Of a stretch of DNA of 58,464 nucleotides, positions 7,164 to 16,048 are shown piece after piece; the first letter of the stretch is position 1, and each line of letters begins with the position of its first letter. The notes beneath the pieces are model-generated. The model saw only the letters and a program-made list of their open reading frames with translations, did not search any database and was not told where the DNA came from. This DNA comes from Candidatus Nitrosopelagicus sp. (GTDB lineage Archaea; Thermoproteota; Nitrososphaeria; Nitrososphaerales; Nitrosopumilaceae). The translations under genes and the position numbers were made by a program. Where the stretch lies: contig JAKUOP010000012.1 of NCBI GenBank assembly GCA_022450565.1, positions 1 through 58,464 of the forward strand, written 5' to 3'.

Positions 7164-8510
7164 ATGGGTAAATTGTTTGGCACTAATGGCGTTCGTGGAA
7201 TTTTTGGCGAGGACTTTAATTTAGAATTCATTAATGATTTAGTCACATCAATTGCAAACCATTACCAAAGTGGAAAAATTTTAGTTGCAGTTGATGGAAG
7301 GAATTCAAGTTCCATAATTGAAAAAATTGTTTCTTCCGCATTGAATTATTCTGGATTAGATTGCCATTTAGCTGGTCTAATTCCAACTCCATGCTTAGAA
7401 CTTGCAACAAAAAGTCTAGGCTATGACGGTGGTATAATGATCACTGCTTCTCACAATCCTCCTGAATATAATGGAATTAAATCTGTAGCATCAGACGGTG
7501 TTGAAATTTCACGTGATGACGAAAAAAAAATCGAGGAGATATATTTTAACCAAAATTGGAAAAAAGCATCAAAATTTGGTGTTACAAAAAATGAGGATGG
7601 GGCAATTCAGGTATACGTTGATGGGATAAAATCTCATGTTGACGTCTCAAAGATAATTTCCAGAAAACTTAAAGTTGCGCTTGATCTTGGCAATGGTGCA
7701 CAAGCAATTACTGTAATCCGTTTATGTAAAGAGTTAGGATGTGATGTTTTTACAATAAATGAAAATATTGATGGTAATTTTCCTGGCCGAGGTTCAGAAC
7801 CTACACCACAAAATTTATCAGATCTTTCAAATCTGGTAAAAAATAATCAAGCAGACCTTGGAATAGCATTTGATGGAGATGGTGATCGAAGTATAATATG
7901 TGATAATGAGGGTAAAGTTATCACTGGAGATAGTTCTGCAATTCTATTATGTAATTACCTACTAGATAAAAATCCTAATTCGACAGTAATTACTTGCTTA
8001 AATTCTGGGACAACAATTGAAAAACTTGTATCACGTACTGACTCTAAAGTAATTAGAACTAAAGTAGGAAGTGTTGAAGTTTCAAGAAGAATGGTTGTTG
8101 AAGGTGCACTTGTTGGGTTTGAAGAAAATGGTGGTTTTATGTATGGAAAACATAACCAAGTTCGTGATGGAGCTATGACATTAGCATTAGTTCTAGATTT
8201 ACTGGCAGATTCAGAAAAATCTTTAGCTGAAAATATCAGATCTCTCCCTATTTCATATACCACAAAAGATAAGATTCCATGCTCAACTGATGATGCAGAC
8301 AAAGTCATATCTCAACTTTTGAATGAATTTCCAGATTCAGATACATCTGATGGCATAAAAATTACTTTTGACACTCAAAACTGGATAATGGTTAGACCTA
8401 GTGGTACTGAGCCAATTATTAGAATATATGCTGAATCAAATAATCAAAAAAACCTTGATGATTTAATGTCCAAGTATACTAAGAAAATTAATTCAATCAT
8501 ACTCAGATAA
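7164..8510 (+). CDS. glmM: Phosphoglucosamine mutase / phosphomannomutase family
   Basis: A 448-residue alpha-D-phosphohexomutase that moves phosphate between C6 and C1 of a hexose phosphate. It begins KLFGTNGVRG. The catalytic phosphoserine is S96 in ITASHNPP, the magnesium loop is DGDGDR near residue 238, the sugar-binding loop is EENGGF, and the phosphate-binding loop is RPSGTEP near the C-terminus. The archaeal family contains both phosphoglucosamine and phosphomannose mutases. glmS at 41129 in this window supports a glucosamine role, but that locus is distant. The ATG at 7164 fits the TATA element 25 bp upstream. Confidence 0.88.
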   Translation: MGKLFGTNGVRGIFGEDFNLEFINDLVTSIANHYQSGKILVAVDGRNSSSIIEKIVSSALNYSGLDCHLAGLIPTPCLELATKSLGYDGGIMITASHNPPEYNGIKSVASDGVEISRDDEKKIEEIYFNQNWKKASKFGVTKNEDGAIQVYVDGIKSHVDVSKIISRKLKVALDLGNGAQAITVIRLCKELGCDVFTINENIDGNFPGRGSEPTPQNLSDLSNLVKNNQADLGIAFDGDGDRSIICDNEGKVITGDSSAILLCNYLLDKNPNSTVITCLNSGTTIEKLVSRTDSKVIRTKVGSVEVSRRMVVEGALVGFEENGGFMYGKHNQVRDGAMTLALVLDLLADSEKSLAENIRSLPISYTTKDKIPCSTDDADKVISQLLNEFPDSDTSDGIKITFDTQNWIMVRPSGTEPIIRIYAESNNQKNLDDLMSKYTKKINSIILR

Positions 8511-8512
8511 CA

Positions 8513-8520
8513 TATTTAAG
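8513..8520 (+). promoter_or_regulatory. TATA box of the L7Ae translation operon
   Basis: TATTTAAG is centred about 26 bp upstream of the L7Ae ATG at 8543, immediately after the glmM stop. It suggests a leaderless transcript for the operon reaching aIF5B. Confidence 0.6.
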
Positions 8521-8542
8521 ACGAGTTCAAGGCATTTTTTGA

Positions 8543-8929
8543 ATGGCTAAAGCATATTACGTAAAAAATGAAACCCCAGCAGAGCTTGTCAATCCAATTT
8601 TGGAGGCATTAAGAGTAGCAGCTACTACTGGAAAAGTTAGAAAAGGTACTAACGAAGCAACCAAAGCCATTGAAAGAGGAATTAGTAAATTAATCATAAT
8701 TGCTGAAGATGTTGAACCACCAGAGGTAGTTGCACATCTTCCATTAATTTGTGAAGAACAGGGTGCAGCATATGCATTTGTTCCAGATAAACAAGAATTA
8801 GGAAAAGCACTTGGAATTGATGTAACATCTGCTGCCGCTGCAATCTTAGATGCAGGTGATGCACAACACATTATTGATGAAGTTGTTGCCTCCCTTACAA
8901 AAGCTAAAGGTGGCGATACTGAACAATGA
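8543..8929 (+). CDS. rpl7ae: 50S ribosomal protein L7Ae
   Basis: A 128-residue kink-turn RNA-binding protein. In archaea it works in the large subunit and also in C/D and H/ACA guide RNPs and RNase P. Diagnostic segments are [12 protein letters not shown], which contacts the kink-turn, and the [16 protein letters not shown] stretch, with a C-terminal part rich in Ala. It is the first gene of L7Ae-S28e-L24e-ndk-infB, a widely conserved archaeal order. Its stop overlaps the S28e start by 4 bp (ATGA). Confidence 0.97.
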   Translation: MAKAYYVKNETPAELVNPILEALRVAATTGKVRKGTNEATKAIERGISKLIIIAEDVEPPEVVAHLPLICEEQGAAYAFVPDKQELGKALGIDVTSAAAAILDAGDAQHIIDEVVASLTKAKGGDTEQ

Positions 8930-9144
8930 GTCAGCAACCACAATCTGATGAACTAAGTTCTGCAGAAATTATTCAAATTGTTGGCAGAACTGGAATTGCT
9001 GGCGAGGTTATACAAGTAAGAGTTAAAATTTTAGAGGGAAAAGATAAAGGACGAGTTCTTACAAGAAATGTTAAAGGTTCTGTTAGAATGTCTGATATTA
9101 TCATATTACGAGAAACTGAACGTGAAGCTAAGAAAATACATTAG
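8926..9144 (+). CDS. rps28e: 30S ribosomal protein S28e
   Basis: A 72-residue OB-fold small-subunit protein. The central [19 protein letters not shown] and the [12 protein letters not shown] ending are typical of S28e, finishing with [10 protein letters not shown]. The start overlaps the L7Ae stop by 4 bp, showing translational coupling. The family is limited to archaea and eukaryotes. Confidence 0.97.
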   Translation: MSQQPQSDELSSAEIIQIVGRTGIAGEVIQVRVKILEGKDKGRVLTRNVKGSVRMSDIIILRETEREAKKIH

Positions 9145-9152
9145 TGATGTAA

Positions 9153-9356
9153 ATGAGTCTTTTAGTAAAACCATGCAATTTTTGTGATAGACCTGTTGCA
9201 AAAGGTTCAGGAACAATGCTTGCGTTAAACAATGGTACTGTTATGTGGTTTTGTTCAGCAAAATGCAAAAAGAATATGCTTGATTTAAAACGTGATCCAA
9301 GAAAATTAAAATGGACAAAAAAATACGTTAAAGGCGGAATTAAAGTCAAGAAGTAA
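9153..9356 (+). CDS. rpl24e: 50S ribosomal protein L24e
   Basis: A 67-residue zinc-binding large-subunit protein. The zinc site is CNFCDRPV followed by WFCSAKCKKN, and the RDPRKLKWTKKY segment is diagnostic. ATG at 9153 begins 8 bp after the S28e stop. The gene is followed by ndk with one base between stop and start. Confidence 0.97.
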   Translation: MSLLVKPCNFCDRPVAKGSGTMLALNNGTVMWFCSAKCKKNMLDLKRDPRKLKWTKKYVKGGIKVKK

Positions 9357-9357
9357 A

Positions 9358-9759
9358 TTGACTGAGCAAACTCTATTCATAGTTAAGCCTGATGGTGTTA
9401 AGCGACAATTAGTCGGTGAAATAATTTCTAGATTTGAAAAGAAAGGATTTGTTATACAAAAATTAAAGATGTTCACTTTTACCAAGGAACTTGCCTCAGA
9501 GTTTTATTCTGTTCACAAAGAAAAACCATTTTTTGATGAATTACTATCCTACATTACTTCAGGACCTGTAGTTGTTGCAGTAATTGAGGGAAATAATGCT
9601 GTTGCAACAACTAGACAAATGGTAGGTGCCACAAAATCATTTGAGGCTGAACCTGGTTCTATTAGAGGTGATTTTGGATTAGGATTCACTGAAAATATCA
9701 TACATGCTTCTGACTCTTTAGAAAGCTTTGAAAAGGAAGTGAATGTAGTATTCAAGTGA
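9358..9759 (+). CDS. ndk: Nucleoside diphosphate kinase
   Basis: Equilibrates the gamma-phosphate among nucleoside triphosphates through a phosphohistidine. The 133 residues begin TLFIVKPDGVKRQLVG after a TTG start at 9358. The catalytic histidine is in ENIIHASDSLESF, and the RQMVGAT and PGSIRGDFG loops are intact. The TTG start is forced because the preceding stop ends at 9356 and no upstream ATG is in frame. Position between L24e and aIF5B is the common archaeal arrangement. Confidence 0.96.
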   Translation: MTEQTLFIVKPDGVKRQLVGEIISRFEKKGFVIQKLKMFTFTKELASEFYSVHKEKPFFDELLSYITSGPVVVAVIEGNNAVATTRQMVGATKSFEAEPGSIRGDFGLGFTENIIHASDSLESFEKEVNVVFK

Positions 9760-9765
9760 TTAACG

Positions 9766-11547
9766 TTGCAAATAAGACAACCAATTGTGGCCGTTCTAGG
9801 TCACGTTGATTCAGGAAAAACATCAATCTTAGATAAGATTCGTGGAACAGGGGTTCAATCAAGAGAAGCTGGTGGTATAACACAGCATATTGGTGCAAGT
9901 TTTCTTCCAGATGAAACTATTAAGAAATTATGTGGTTCATTATATGATAAACTAGGTCAATCTGAAACTAAAGTACCTGGCATTCTTGTTATTGACACTC
10001 CTGGTCATGAGGTTTTTACAAATCTTAGAGCAAGAGGCGGTTCTGCTGCAGATATTGCAATTCTTGTAGTCGACATAAACAGAGGATTACAACCTCAAAC
10101 AAATGAAAGTTTGAAAATTTTAGAGAGTAGAAAAGTTCCTTTTGTTGTTGCCCTGAATAAAGTGGATATGATATCAGGTTGGCAAAAAAATGACCTTCCC
10201 TTAATTTCTCAAGCAATAAAAAGTCAGAGTGCACCTGTTCAAACAACAGTAGATGAACAGATCTACAATGTGGTTGGGGCTCTTTCAATTTTAGGCTACC
10301 AATCAGAGGCATTTTATCGAGTTCAAGATTTTTCTAAAGAAGTCTCAATTGTACCTATTAGTGCTAGAACAGGCGTGGGAATTCCCGAATTGCTAGGAGT
10401 ATTAGTTGGCTTAACACAACAATATTTGAAGAAAAAACTAGAGCAAGAAGAAAAAACTACTCGAGGCATTATTCTTGAAGTAAATGATGAAGTGGGTTTA
10501 GGACCAACAGCAAATATGATTTTAGTTGATGGATTTTTGAAAAAAGACGATAATGTTATTGTTGCTAAAAGAGATTCTGTTATTGTAACTAAACCAAAGG
10601 CATTACTACTACCAAAGCCATTAGATGAGATGCGCGATCCTAGGGATAAATTCAAGCCTATTGATGAAGTACAAGCAGCTGCAGGAATAAAAATTGCATC
10701 ACCAGATCTTGATGGCGTGTTGCCCGGTAGTACAGTGTATGCTACATCTGAAAATGCAGAGGCTGAAGAATTCAAAAAATCATTGGAATCTGAAATGAAA
10801 TCAGTATTTATTGATACTGAAACAACAGGTCTAATTTTGAAATGTGACACCATAGGGTCATTGGAAGCATTAACTGAGATGTTAAGACGGAAACAAATTC
10901 CAATATCCAAGGCTGACATTGGTCCTGTAACTCGTCGTGATGTTATGGAAGCAAAAGCAATTAAAGAAAAAGATCGACATTTGGGTGTAATTCTATCTTT
11001 TAATGTGAAAACGTTTGATGATGCAACCACTGAATCTGAAGAAAGCCATATTCGTATTTTTGAAGATAAAATAATCTATAGTTTAATTGATAATTACAGT
11101 CTATGGGTTGAACAAGATAGTGCTGATGTTGATAGTGCGATTTTTAATGAAATGACACCCATCACAAAATTTACATTCCTTAAGGGATATGCCTTTAGAA
11201 ATAACAATCCAGCAGTATTTGGAATTAGAGTTGATGCAGGATTACTACGTCAAAAAATACCATTTATGAATAAATCTGGAAAAAAAATAGGTATTATACA
11301 CCAACTTCAAAATGATGGAAAAACTGTACCTTCTGTAAAAACAGGTGAAGAAGTTGCATGTTCTGTTCAGAATGTTACTATAGGTAGACAGATATCTGAA
11401 GAAGATGTATTTTATTCACTTCCATCGCCTGATGAAGCAAAAAAAATTCTAAAAAAATATATGCATAAATTAGATTCAACCGAATCGGAAATTTTTAAGG
11501 AAATATTAGAGATACAAAGAAAAATTAATCCAGTTTATGGTTACTAA
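9766..11547 (+). CDS. infB: Translation initiation factor aIF5B
   Basis: A 593-residue GTPase that promotes subunit joining and placement of initiator tRNA, the archaeal counterpart of eIF5B/IF2. G1 is GHVDSGKTS, G3 is DTPGHE, G4 is NKVD and G5 is SARTG, followed by the beta-barrel domains II-IV and a C-terminal helix. The GITQHIGA switch 1 segment is intact. TTG at 9766 starts the frame 6 bp after ndk. Its 3' end overlaps the convergent thioredoxin by 4 bp. No intein is present in the G-domain, a common insertion site in other archaea. Confidence 0.96.
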   Translation: MQIRQPIVAVLGHVDSGKTSILDKIRGTGVQSREAGGITQHIGASFLPDETIKKLCGSLYDKLGQSETKVPGILVIDTPGHEVFTNLRARGGSAADIAILVVDINRGLQPQTNESLKILESRKVPFVVALNKVDMISGWQKNDLPLISQAIKSQSAPVQTTVDEQIYNVVGALSILGYQSEAFYRVQDFSKEVSIVPISARTGVGIPELLGVLVGLTQQYLKKKLEQEEKTTRGIILEVNDEVGLGPTANMILVDGFLKKDDNVIVAKRDSVIVTKPKALLLPKPLDEMRDPRDKFKPIDEVQAAAGIKIASPDLDGVLPGSTVYATSENAEAEEFKKSLESEMKSVFIDTETTGLILKCDTIGSLEALTEMLRRKQIPISKADIGPVTRRDVMEAKAIKEKDRHLGVILSFNVKTFDDATTESEESHIRIFEDKIIYSLIDNYSLWVEQDSADVDSAIFNEMTPITKFTFLKGYAFRNNNPAVFGIRVDAGLLRQKIPFMNKSGKKIGIIHQLQNDGKTVPSVKTGEEVACSVQNVTIGRQISEEDVFYSLPSPDEAKKILKKYMHKLDSTESEIFKEILEIQRKINPVYGY

Positions 11548-11966
11548 TTTAAGGAATATTTCTTACAGATCATATGAATTCCAGGTTCACCTACTGCTCC
11601 AATCATTTTATCAATAGGTTTTCCACTTCTAAACATAATGAAAGTTGGAATTGATTGAACACCAAATTTCATTGCAATGTTTTGATTCGTATCCACATTT
11701 ACTCGTGCAAAACTAACATGTTCATATTTTTTGGCAAGTCTAGTAAAAATTGGGTGCATTGATTTACATGGTCCACACCATTCTGCCCAAAAATCAACCA
11801 AAGTAAGATTATCCTTAGCAATTTGTTTTTCAAAATTTGATGCATCTAAATCAATTATCGAGGTTTTTCCAGAAATATTTGATTTATCATGAAGTTTCAA
11901 CATTTCTTCTAATTGTTTTTTCTTGAGTTTTTCTAATTCTTCATCTACCATATTTGATATTTCCAT
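11544..11966 (-). CDS. Thioredoxin with N-terminal charged helix
   Basis: A 140-residue thioredoxin. The WCGPC redox motif is at residues 63-67, with SIPTFIMFRSGK downstream. Unlike the 110-residue thioredoxin at 587, it has a roughly 30-residue N-terminal extension with repeated Glu-Leu-Lys patterns (DEELEKLKKKQLEEML) predicted to be a single charged helix. No signal peptide is visible, so it is cytosolic. It lies 17 bp after the archease stop and may share its transcript. Confidence 0.92.
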   Translation of the reverse strand: MEISNMVDEELEKLKKKQLEEMLKLHDKSNISGKTSIIDLDASNFEKQIAKDNLTLVDFWAEWCGPCKSMHPIFTRLAKKYEHVSFARVNVDTNQNIAMKFGVQSIPTFIMFRSGKPIDKMIGAVGEPGIHMICKKYSLN

Positions 11967-11983
11967 TCATTTAATAATAATTT

Positions 11984-12400
11984 TTACAAATCTAATAGAA
12001 ATCTCATAGTTACTAGTTTTTCTTGTTTTATTTCCATTTCATGAAAAGTTGGAGATTTGATTTCTACCTTGAATCCATGCTTTTTGATATCAATATCCTC
12101 ACCAAAGATTTGGGCTGAAATTGTGTATTCTTCATTTTTTTCAAGTGTAATATCGAGTTTTTTAATTGCAAATCCTTCTGTTATGATAAGATAGATAAGA
12201 TCTTCAAGCCAATTGTAGAGAAGATAATTCAGGTCTTTTCCCATTACAACAATATTTCGTTCTTCTTTCTCCTCAATCTTGGAATTATCTAGAATTGTGT
12301 CTACTACTGAATCTCCAGCCACCTTAAATGCTTCAGTTAATGAGGATGCCGTAACCTCGATAAATGCGTCAGTAGCGTGATCTAGAACTTTATAGCTCAT
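11984..12400 (-). CDS. Archease
   Basis: A 138-residue archease, the metal-binding cofactor that speeds guanylylation and turnover of the RNA ligase RtcB in tRNA splicing and RNA repair. The N-terminal DHATDAFIEV motif with the conserved acidic and His residues is present, and NWLEDLIYL is typical. RtcB is not in the window. The gene diverges from hisS, with 80 bp between the starts. Confidence 0.92.
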   Translation of the reverse strand: MSYKVLDHATDAFIEVTASSLTEAFKVAGDSVVDTILDNSKIEEKEERNIVVMGKDLNYLLYNWLEDLIYLIITEGFAIKKLDITLEKNEEYTISAQIFGEDIDIKKHGFKVEIKSPTFHEMEIKQEKLVTMRFLLDL

Positions 12401-12480
12401 TCACTTTGTAGGAATTTCTGTTATTAATGAGTTAAAGTAAACAGTAAAGTCTTAAAGGTACTTTTATGATTTTTTTTTGA

Positions 12481-13755
12481 ATGGAACTACCACGCGGAAT
12501 GAAGGATTTTGAAAACTCGGAGTATTCAAAAATTGAATCTATAAGAAAGAGATTTCTTGAATTATCTAAAATATTTGGATTTGAGATTATGGAACCATCT
12601 CCACTAGAATTGCTTTCTGTAATTGAGGCAAAAAGTGGACCTTCTATTAGGGACGACGTTTATTTTTTCAGCGATAAGGGTGACAGAGAGGTTGCACTAA
12701 GATTTGATTTTACTGTAGGTCTCACACGTTATGCTGCAGAGCAAAAATCAATGAAGATGCCAGCAAAAATCTCATCCTTTGGAGGTGTTTGGCGTTATGA
12801 TGAACCACAAAAAGGTCGTTATAGATTCTTTCATCAGTGGGATATTGAGATATTTAGTAAACCAAATCTAGAATATGACGCAGAGATTATAGAATTTACA
12901 TCAAAGTTTTTTGAAAAAATACAATTAAAAAATATTGTTATTGATATTTCACATAGAAAGTTAGTTGAATCCTACATCAAAAAAATATTCGATTCAGAAA
13001 ATAATGAACTAATTTCTGATATACTAAGAGCTGTTGATAAAATTCAGAAGAAACCTAGACAAGAAATTCTCAAAGAGTTTAAGGAAAAAGGTTATTCTAC
13101 TGATAATTTAGAAAAAATTATTACATTTTCTGAAATTCACGGGTCTCCTGAAGAAATAGAGAAAAAATTTGACACCAATTTACTTGAGAGTTGGGATGAG
13201 TTAAAAACAGTTTTCAAATCTTTACAAAATCGTAATGTAAATAATATTCAAATAAATTTTGGTATAGTTCGTGGATTGGACTATTATTCAGGTATAGTTT
13301 TTGAAGCCTTTGATACAAGTTTTGATATCGGTGCTTTGATTGGTGGTGGTAGATATGATAGTTTACCAAGTGTATTTGGAAGAAATGATCTTGGAGCTAC
13401 TGGTGTAGCCGGTGGTGTTGAAAGAATAATTTTATCACTTGAAAACCAAAATTCTATGTTACAAGAGCAAGATTCTAGAATATCTATATTATATGTAAAT
13501 GATGAAATGCAACCAATTGCAATTAATTTAGCTTCAACATTGCGTAGTAAAGGAATACTGGTAGATATTGATCTTGCAGGGAAATCATTAAAAAAACAAA
13601 TGGAACAATCAACTAGTGCAAAATTTGCATTAATTATTGCCCCAAAAGAATTTGCTAATGGAACTGTTATCATAAGAGATATGACTAATAGGACTGAGAA
13701 AGAAACTAAGGTCGAAAATTTACTTTCTGATCCACAATCAGTTCTTAATTTGTAA
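12481..13755 (+). CDS. hisS: Histidyl-tRNA synthetase
   Basis: A 424-residue class II synthetase that charges tRNA-His. Motif 1 leads into PRGMKDF at the N-terminus, motif 2 is WRYDEPQKGRYRFFHQWD, the histidine-specific motif is GIVRGLDYYSG, and motif 3 includes GGRYD and ATGVAGGVERI. Residues 335-424 form the anticodon-binding domain, which argues for the true synthetase over HisZ. A TATA-like CTTAAAGG is centred about 25 bp before the ATG. The 3' end overlaps convergent aIF6 by 11 bp. Confidence 0.95.
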   Translation: MELPRGMKDFENSEYSKIESIRKRFLELSKIFGFEIMEPSPLELLSVIEAKSGPSIRDDVYFFSDKGDREVALRFDFTVGLTRYAAEQKSMKMPAKISSFGGVWRYDEPQKGRYRFFHQWDIEIFSKPNLEYDAEIIEFTSKFFEKIQLKNIVIDISHRKLVESYIKKIFDSENNELISDILRAVDKIQKKPRQEILKEFKEKGYSTDNLEKIITFSEIHGSPEEIEKKFDTNLLESWDELKTVFKSLQNRNVNNIQINFGIVRGLDYYSGIVFEAFDTSFDIGALIGGGRYDSLPSVFGRNDLGATGVAGGVERIILSLENQNSMLQEQDSRISILYVNDEMQPIAINLASTLRSKGILVDIDLAGKSLKKQMEQSTSAKFALIIAPKEFANGTVIIRDMTNRTEKETKVENLLSDPQSVLNL

Positions 13756-14422
13756 ATGCTCTCGTTAACATCATTATTTCTGGTCCATTAGTTAGTGTTC
13801 CAACTACCATAGACTTACTATTTACCAATATGCCAGATGAAAGGAAAGGAAGTCCACCATTAATTGTTGCATGTTCAACTTTTACATCCAAAATGTTACT
13901 AATCATTTTTACATCTTCATCATCAGTTTCTGGGTGAACTACACAACCAGATTGTGATGCTGCCATAACGGCACCAACCTGATGAAATCCTGCAATTTTT
14001 GTCTGTAAAACTTCAATATCTAGAACATCTTCAATTTTTTGCATTGACTCTTTTGGTAAACTAGTAGACACTATGCCACCCTTATTATTTACACACATCA
14101 TATTTCCAAGTGCGTTTGATTTTACATCTAGAACATCTACATTGAGGTCGGTTTTCTTTTTTATTTTTCCAAGTTCTTCTTCAGAACATGTGTTAGGTAA
14201 TAGCATCCCATGATTATTCACAACCATCAATATACCTAATAATCTGGTATTTGCTACAGACGTTACAATATAATCTGTTTGTAAATATTCAGACAGTTTT
14301 TTTGATTTTGTGGCAGCAAATCCATTTGGAACAAAAACAAACTCATCGTTTACCTTGGTATATATGCCAATATTTGGTCCCCTGTATACGTCGAATTTTA
14401 TTATATCCAATATGATGTTCAT
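13745..14422 (-). CDS. eif6: Translation factor aIF6
   Basis: A 225-residue ribosome anti-association factor that binds the large subunit near L24e and L14. The pentein repeats are visible, with RGPNIGIYTKVND, VANTRLLGILMVVNNHG, and repeated GXXVHP-like turns such as GCVVHPETDDED. Length equals the family norm. A small-subunit-joining GTPase (aIF5B) lies nearby at 9766. Confidence 0.95.
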   Translation of the reverse strand: MNIILDIIKFDVYRGPNIGIYTKVNDEFVFVPNGFAATKSKKLSEYLQTDYIVTSVANTRLLGILMVVNNHGMLLPNTCSEEELGKIKKKTDLNVDVLDVKSNALGNMMCVNNKGGIVSTSLPKESMQKIEDVLDIEVLQTKIAGFHQVGAVMAASQSGCVVHPETDDEDVKMISNILDVKVEHATINGGLPFLSSGILVNSKSMVVGTLTNGPEIMMLTRAFTN

Positions 14423-14524
14423 CTTTGAAAACGATATGAACGTACGCTAATTTGTGTAAAAACAGCGTTATAAAAAATAAATTTTTGATAATAGATCGTT
14501 TAGTTTGTACTAATATTGTCTAGA

Positions 14525-15111
<587 letters not shown>

Positions 15112-15125
15112 AAATAATATCTAAT

Positions 15126-15149
15126 CTTTTCTTTATTTTTCATTTTTTA
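15126..15149 (+). terminator. T-rich terminator after ferredoxin
   Basis: Three T runs broken by C or A follow the ferredoxin stop by about 15 bp. This fits termination of a monocistronic, probably abundant transcript. Confidence 0.55.
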
Positions 15150-15174
15150 TCTATGAGTGGTGTGTATACTAATC

Positions 15175-16044
15175 ATGCATAAAATTGGAATTGACCTTGG
15201 TGGGACAAAGACAGAGGGGATTCTATTAGATGATAATTTTGAAATTATTGAAAGGACAAGAGTCAAAACAAATCAACAAGAAGGATACTCGTCAATCCTT
15301 GATTTAATTAAAAATCTTGTTGATGACTTGAGACAGAAAACTGATCAAAAAACATCTCTAGGAATATGCACGCCAGGTTCATTATCAAAAAAATCTGGTT
15401 TGATAAAAAATAGTAATACACAATGTCTAATTGGTAAAGATCTTAAAACTGATCTAGAAAATATTTTCAAACATGATATTTCTATTGAAAATGATGCAAA
15501 TTGTTTTGCGTTAGCAGAATCAAAACTTGGAGTGGCAAAAAATTTTGATGTTGTCTTTGGTGTAATAATGGGTACTGGTGTTGGTGGTGGTCTGATAATA
15601 AATGATCATATTCACAATGGTAGAACAAATATTGCTGGTGAATGGGGTCACCATTGCATTTGGCCCCAAGGGAACTCTTGCTATTGTGGAAAACAGGGAT
15701 GTGTGGAAACTTACCTTAGTGGCCCTGCACTAGAAAAAAGATGGGAACAGCTTACAAATAAACGACAATCATTAACTGAAATTATTCAGAAAAGTGACGA
15801 TAATTTACTCCAGAAATGGAAAACTGAATTTCTAGACAACTTTGGTTTGGCACTTGGAAATGTGATTGATATCTTAGATCCAGACGTAATTGTTTTAGGC
15901 GGAGGACTATCCAACATTCCATTCCTATATGATGAAGGTAAAAATTCAGTATACCAGAAAGTCTTCAGCGATCAAATTGATACCCCAATTCTAAAAAATA
16001 GTTTGGGTGATTCTGCTGGAGTTTTTGGCGCTTGTATGATATGA
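15175..16044 (+). CDS. ROK-family sugar kinase
   Basis: A 289-residue kinase with the ASKHA fold. The N-terminal phosphate loop is GIDLGGTKTEG, the catalytic aspartate lies in ENDANCFALAE, and the ROK zinc site is present as GHHCIW followed by CYCGKQGCVE. Likely substrates are glucose, N-acetylglucosamine or a related hexose with ATP, but specificity cannot be read directly. ATG at 15175 starts with MHKIGIDLGG. An upstream GTG at 15157 would add only six residues. It converges with guaA, leaving 4 bp between stops. Confidence 0.88.
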   Translation: MHKIGIDLGGTKTEGILLDDNFEIIERTRVKTNQQEGYSSILDLIKNLVDDLRQKTDQKTSLGICTPGSLSKKSGLIKNSNTQCLIGKDLKTDLENIFKHDISIENDANCFALAESKLGVAKNFDVVFGVIMGTGVGGGLIINDHIHNGRTNIAGEWGHHCIWPQGNSCYCGKQGCVETYLSGPALEKRWEQLTNKRQSLTEIIQKSDDNLLQKWKTEFLDNFGLALGNVIDILDPDVIVLGGGLSNIPFLYDEGKNSVYQKVFSDQIDTPILKNSLGDSAGVFGACMI

Positions 16045-16048
16045 TGAT

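Noticed and set aside
7012-7224. Open frame covering tRNA-Leu and the start of glmM
   Set aside because: It is explained by the tRNA gene on the other strand and by the glmM start; no protein evidence.
7955-8308. Open frame on the minus strand inside glmM
   Set aside because: Shadow of the mutase gene; no ribosome site or motif and the sense gene is intact.
10323-11030. A 235-codon open frame on the minus strand inside aIF5B
   Set aside because: It lies wholly within the aIF5B coding region, has Ser/Thr-rich composition typical of antisense frames in AT-rich genes, and resembles no known family.
12466-12480. Five-codon open frame (ATG to TGA) ending just before the hisS start
   Set aside because: It lacks histidine codons and a ribosome site; it lies mostly in a T run and is likely chance.
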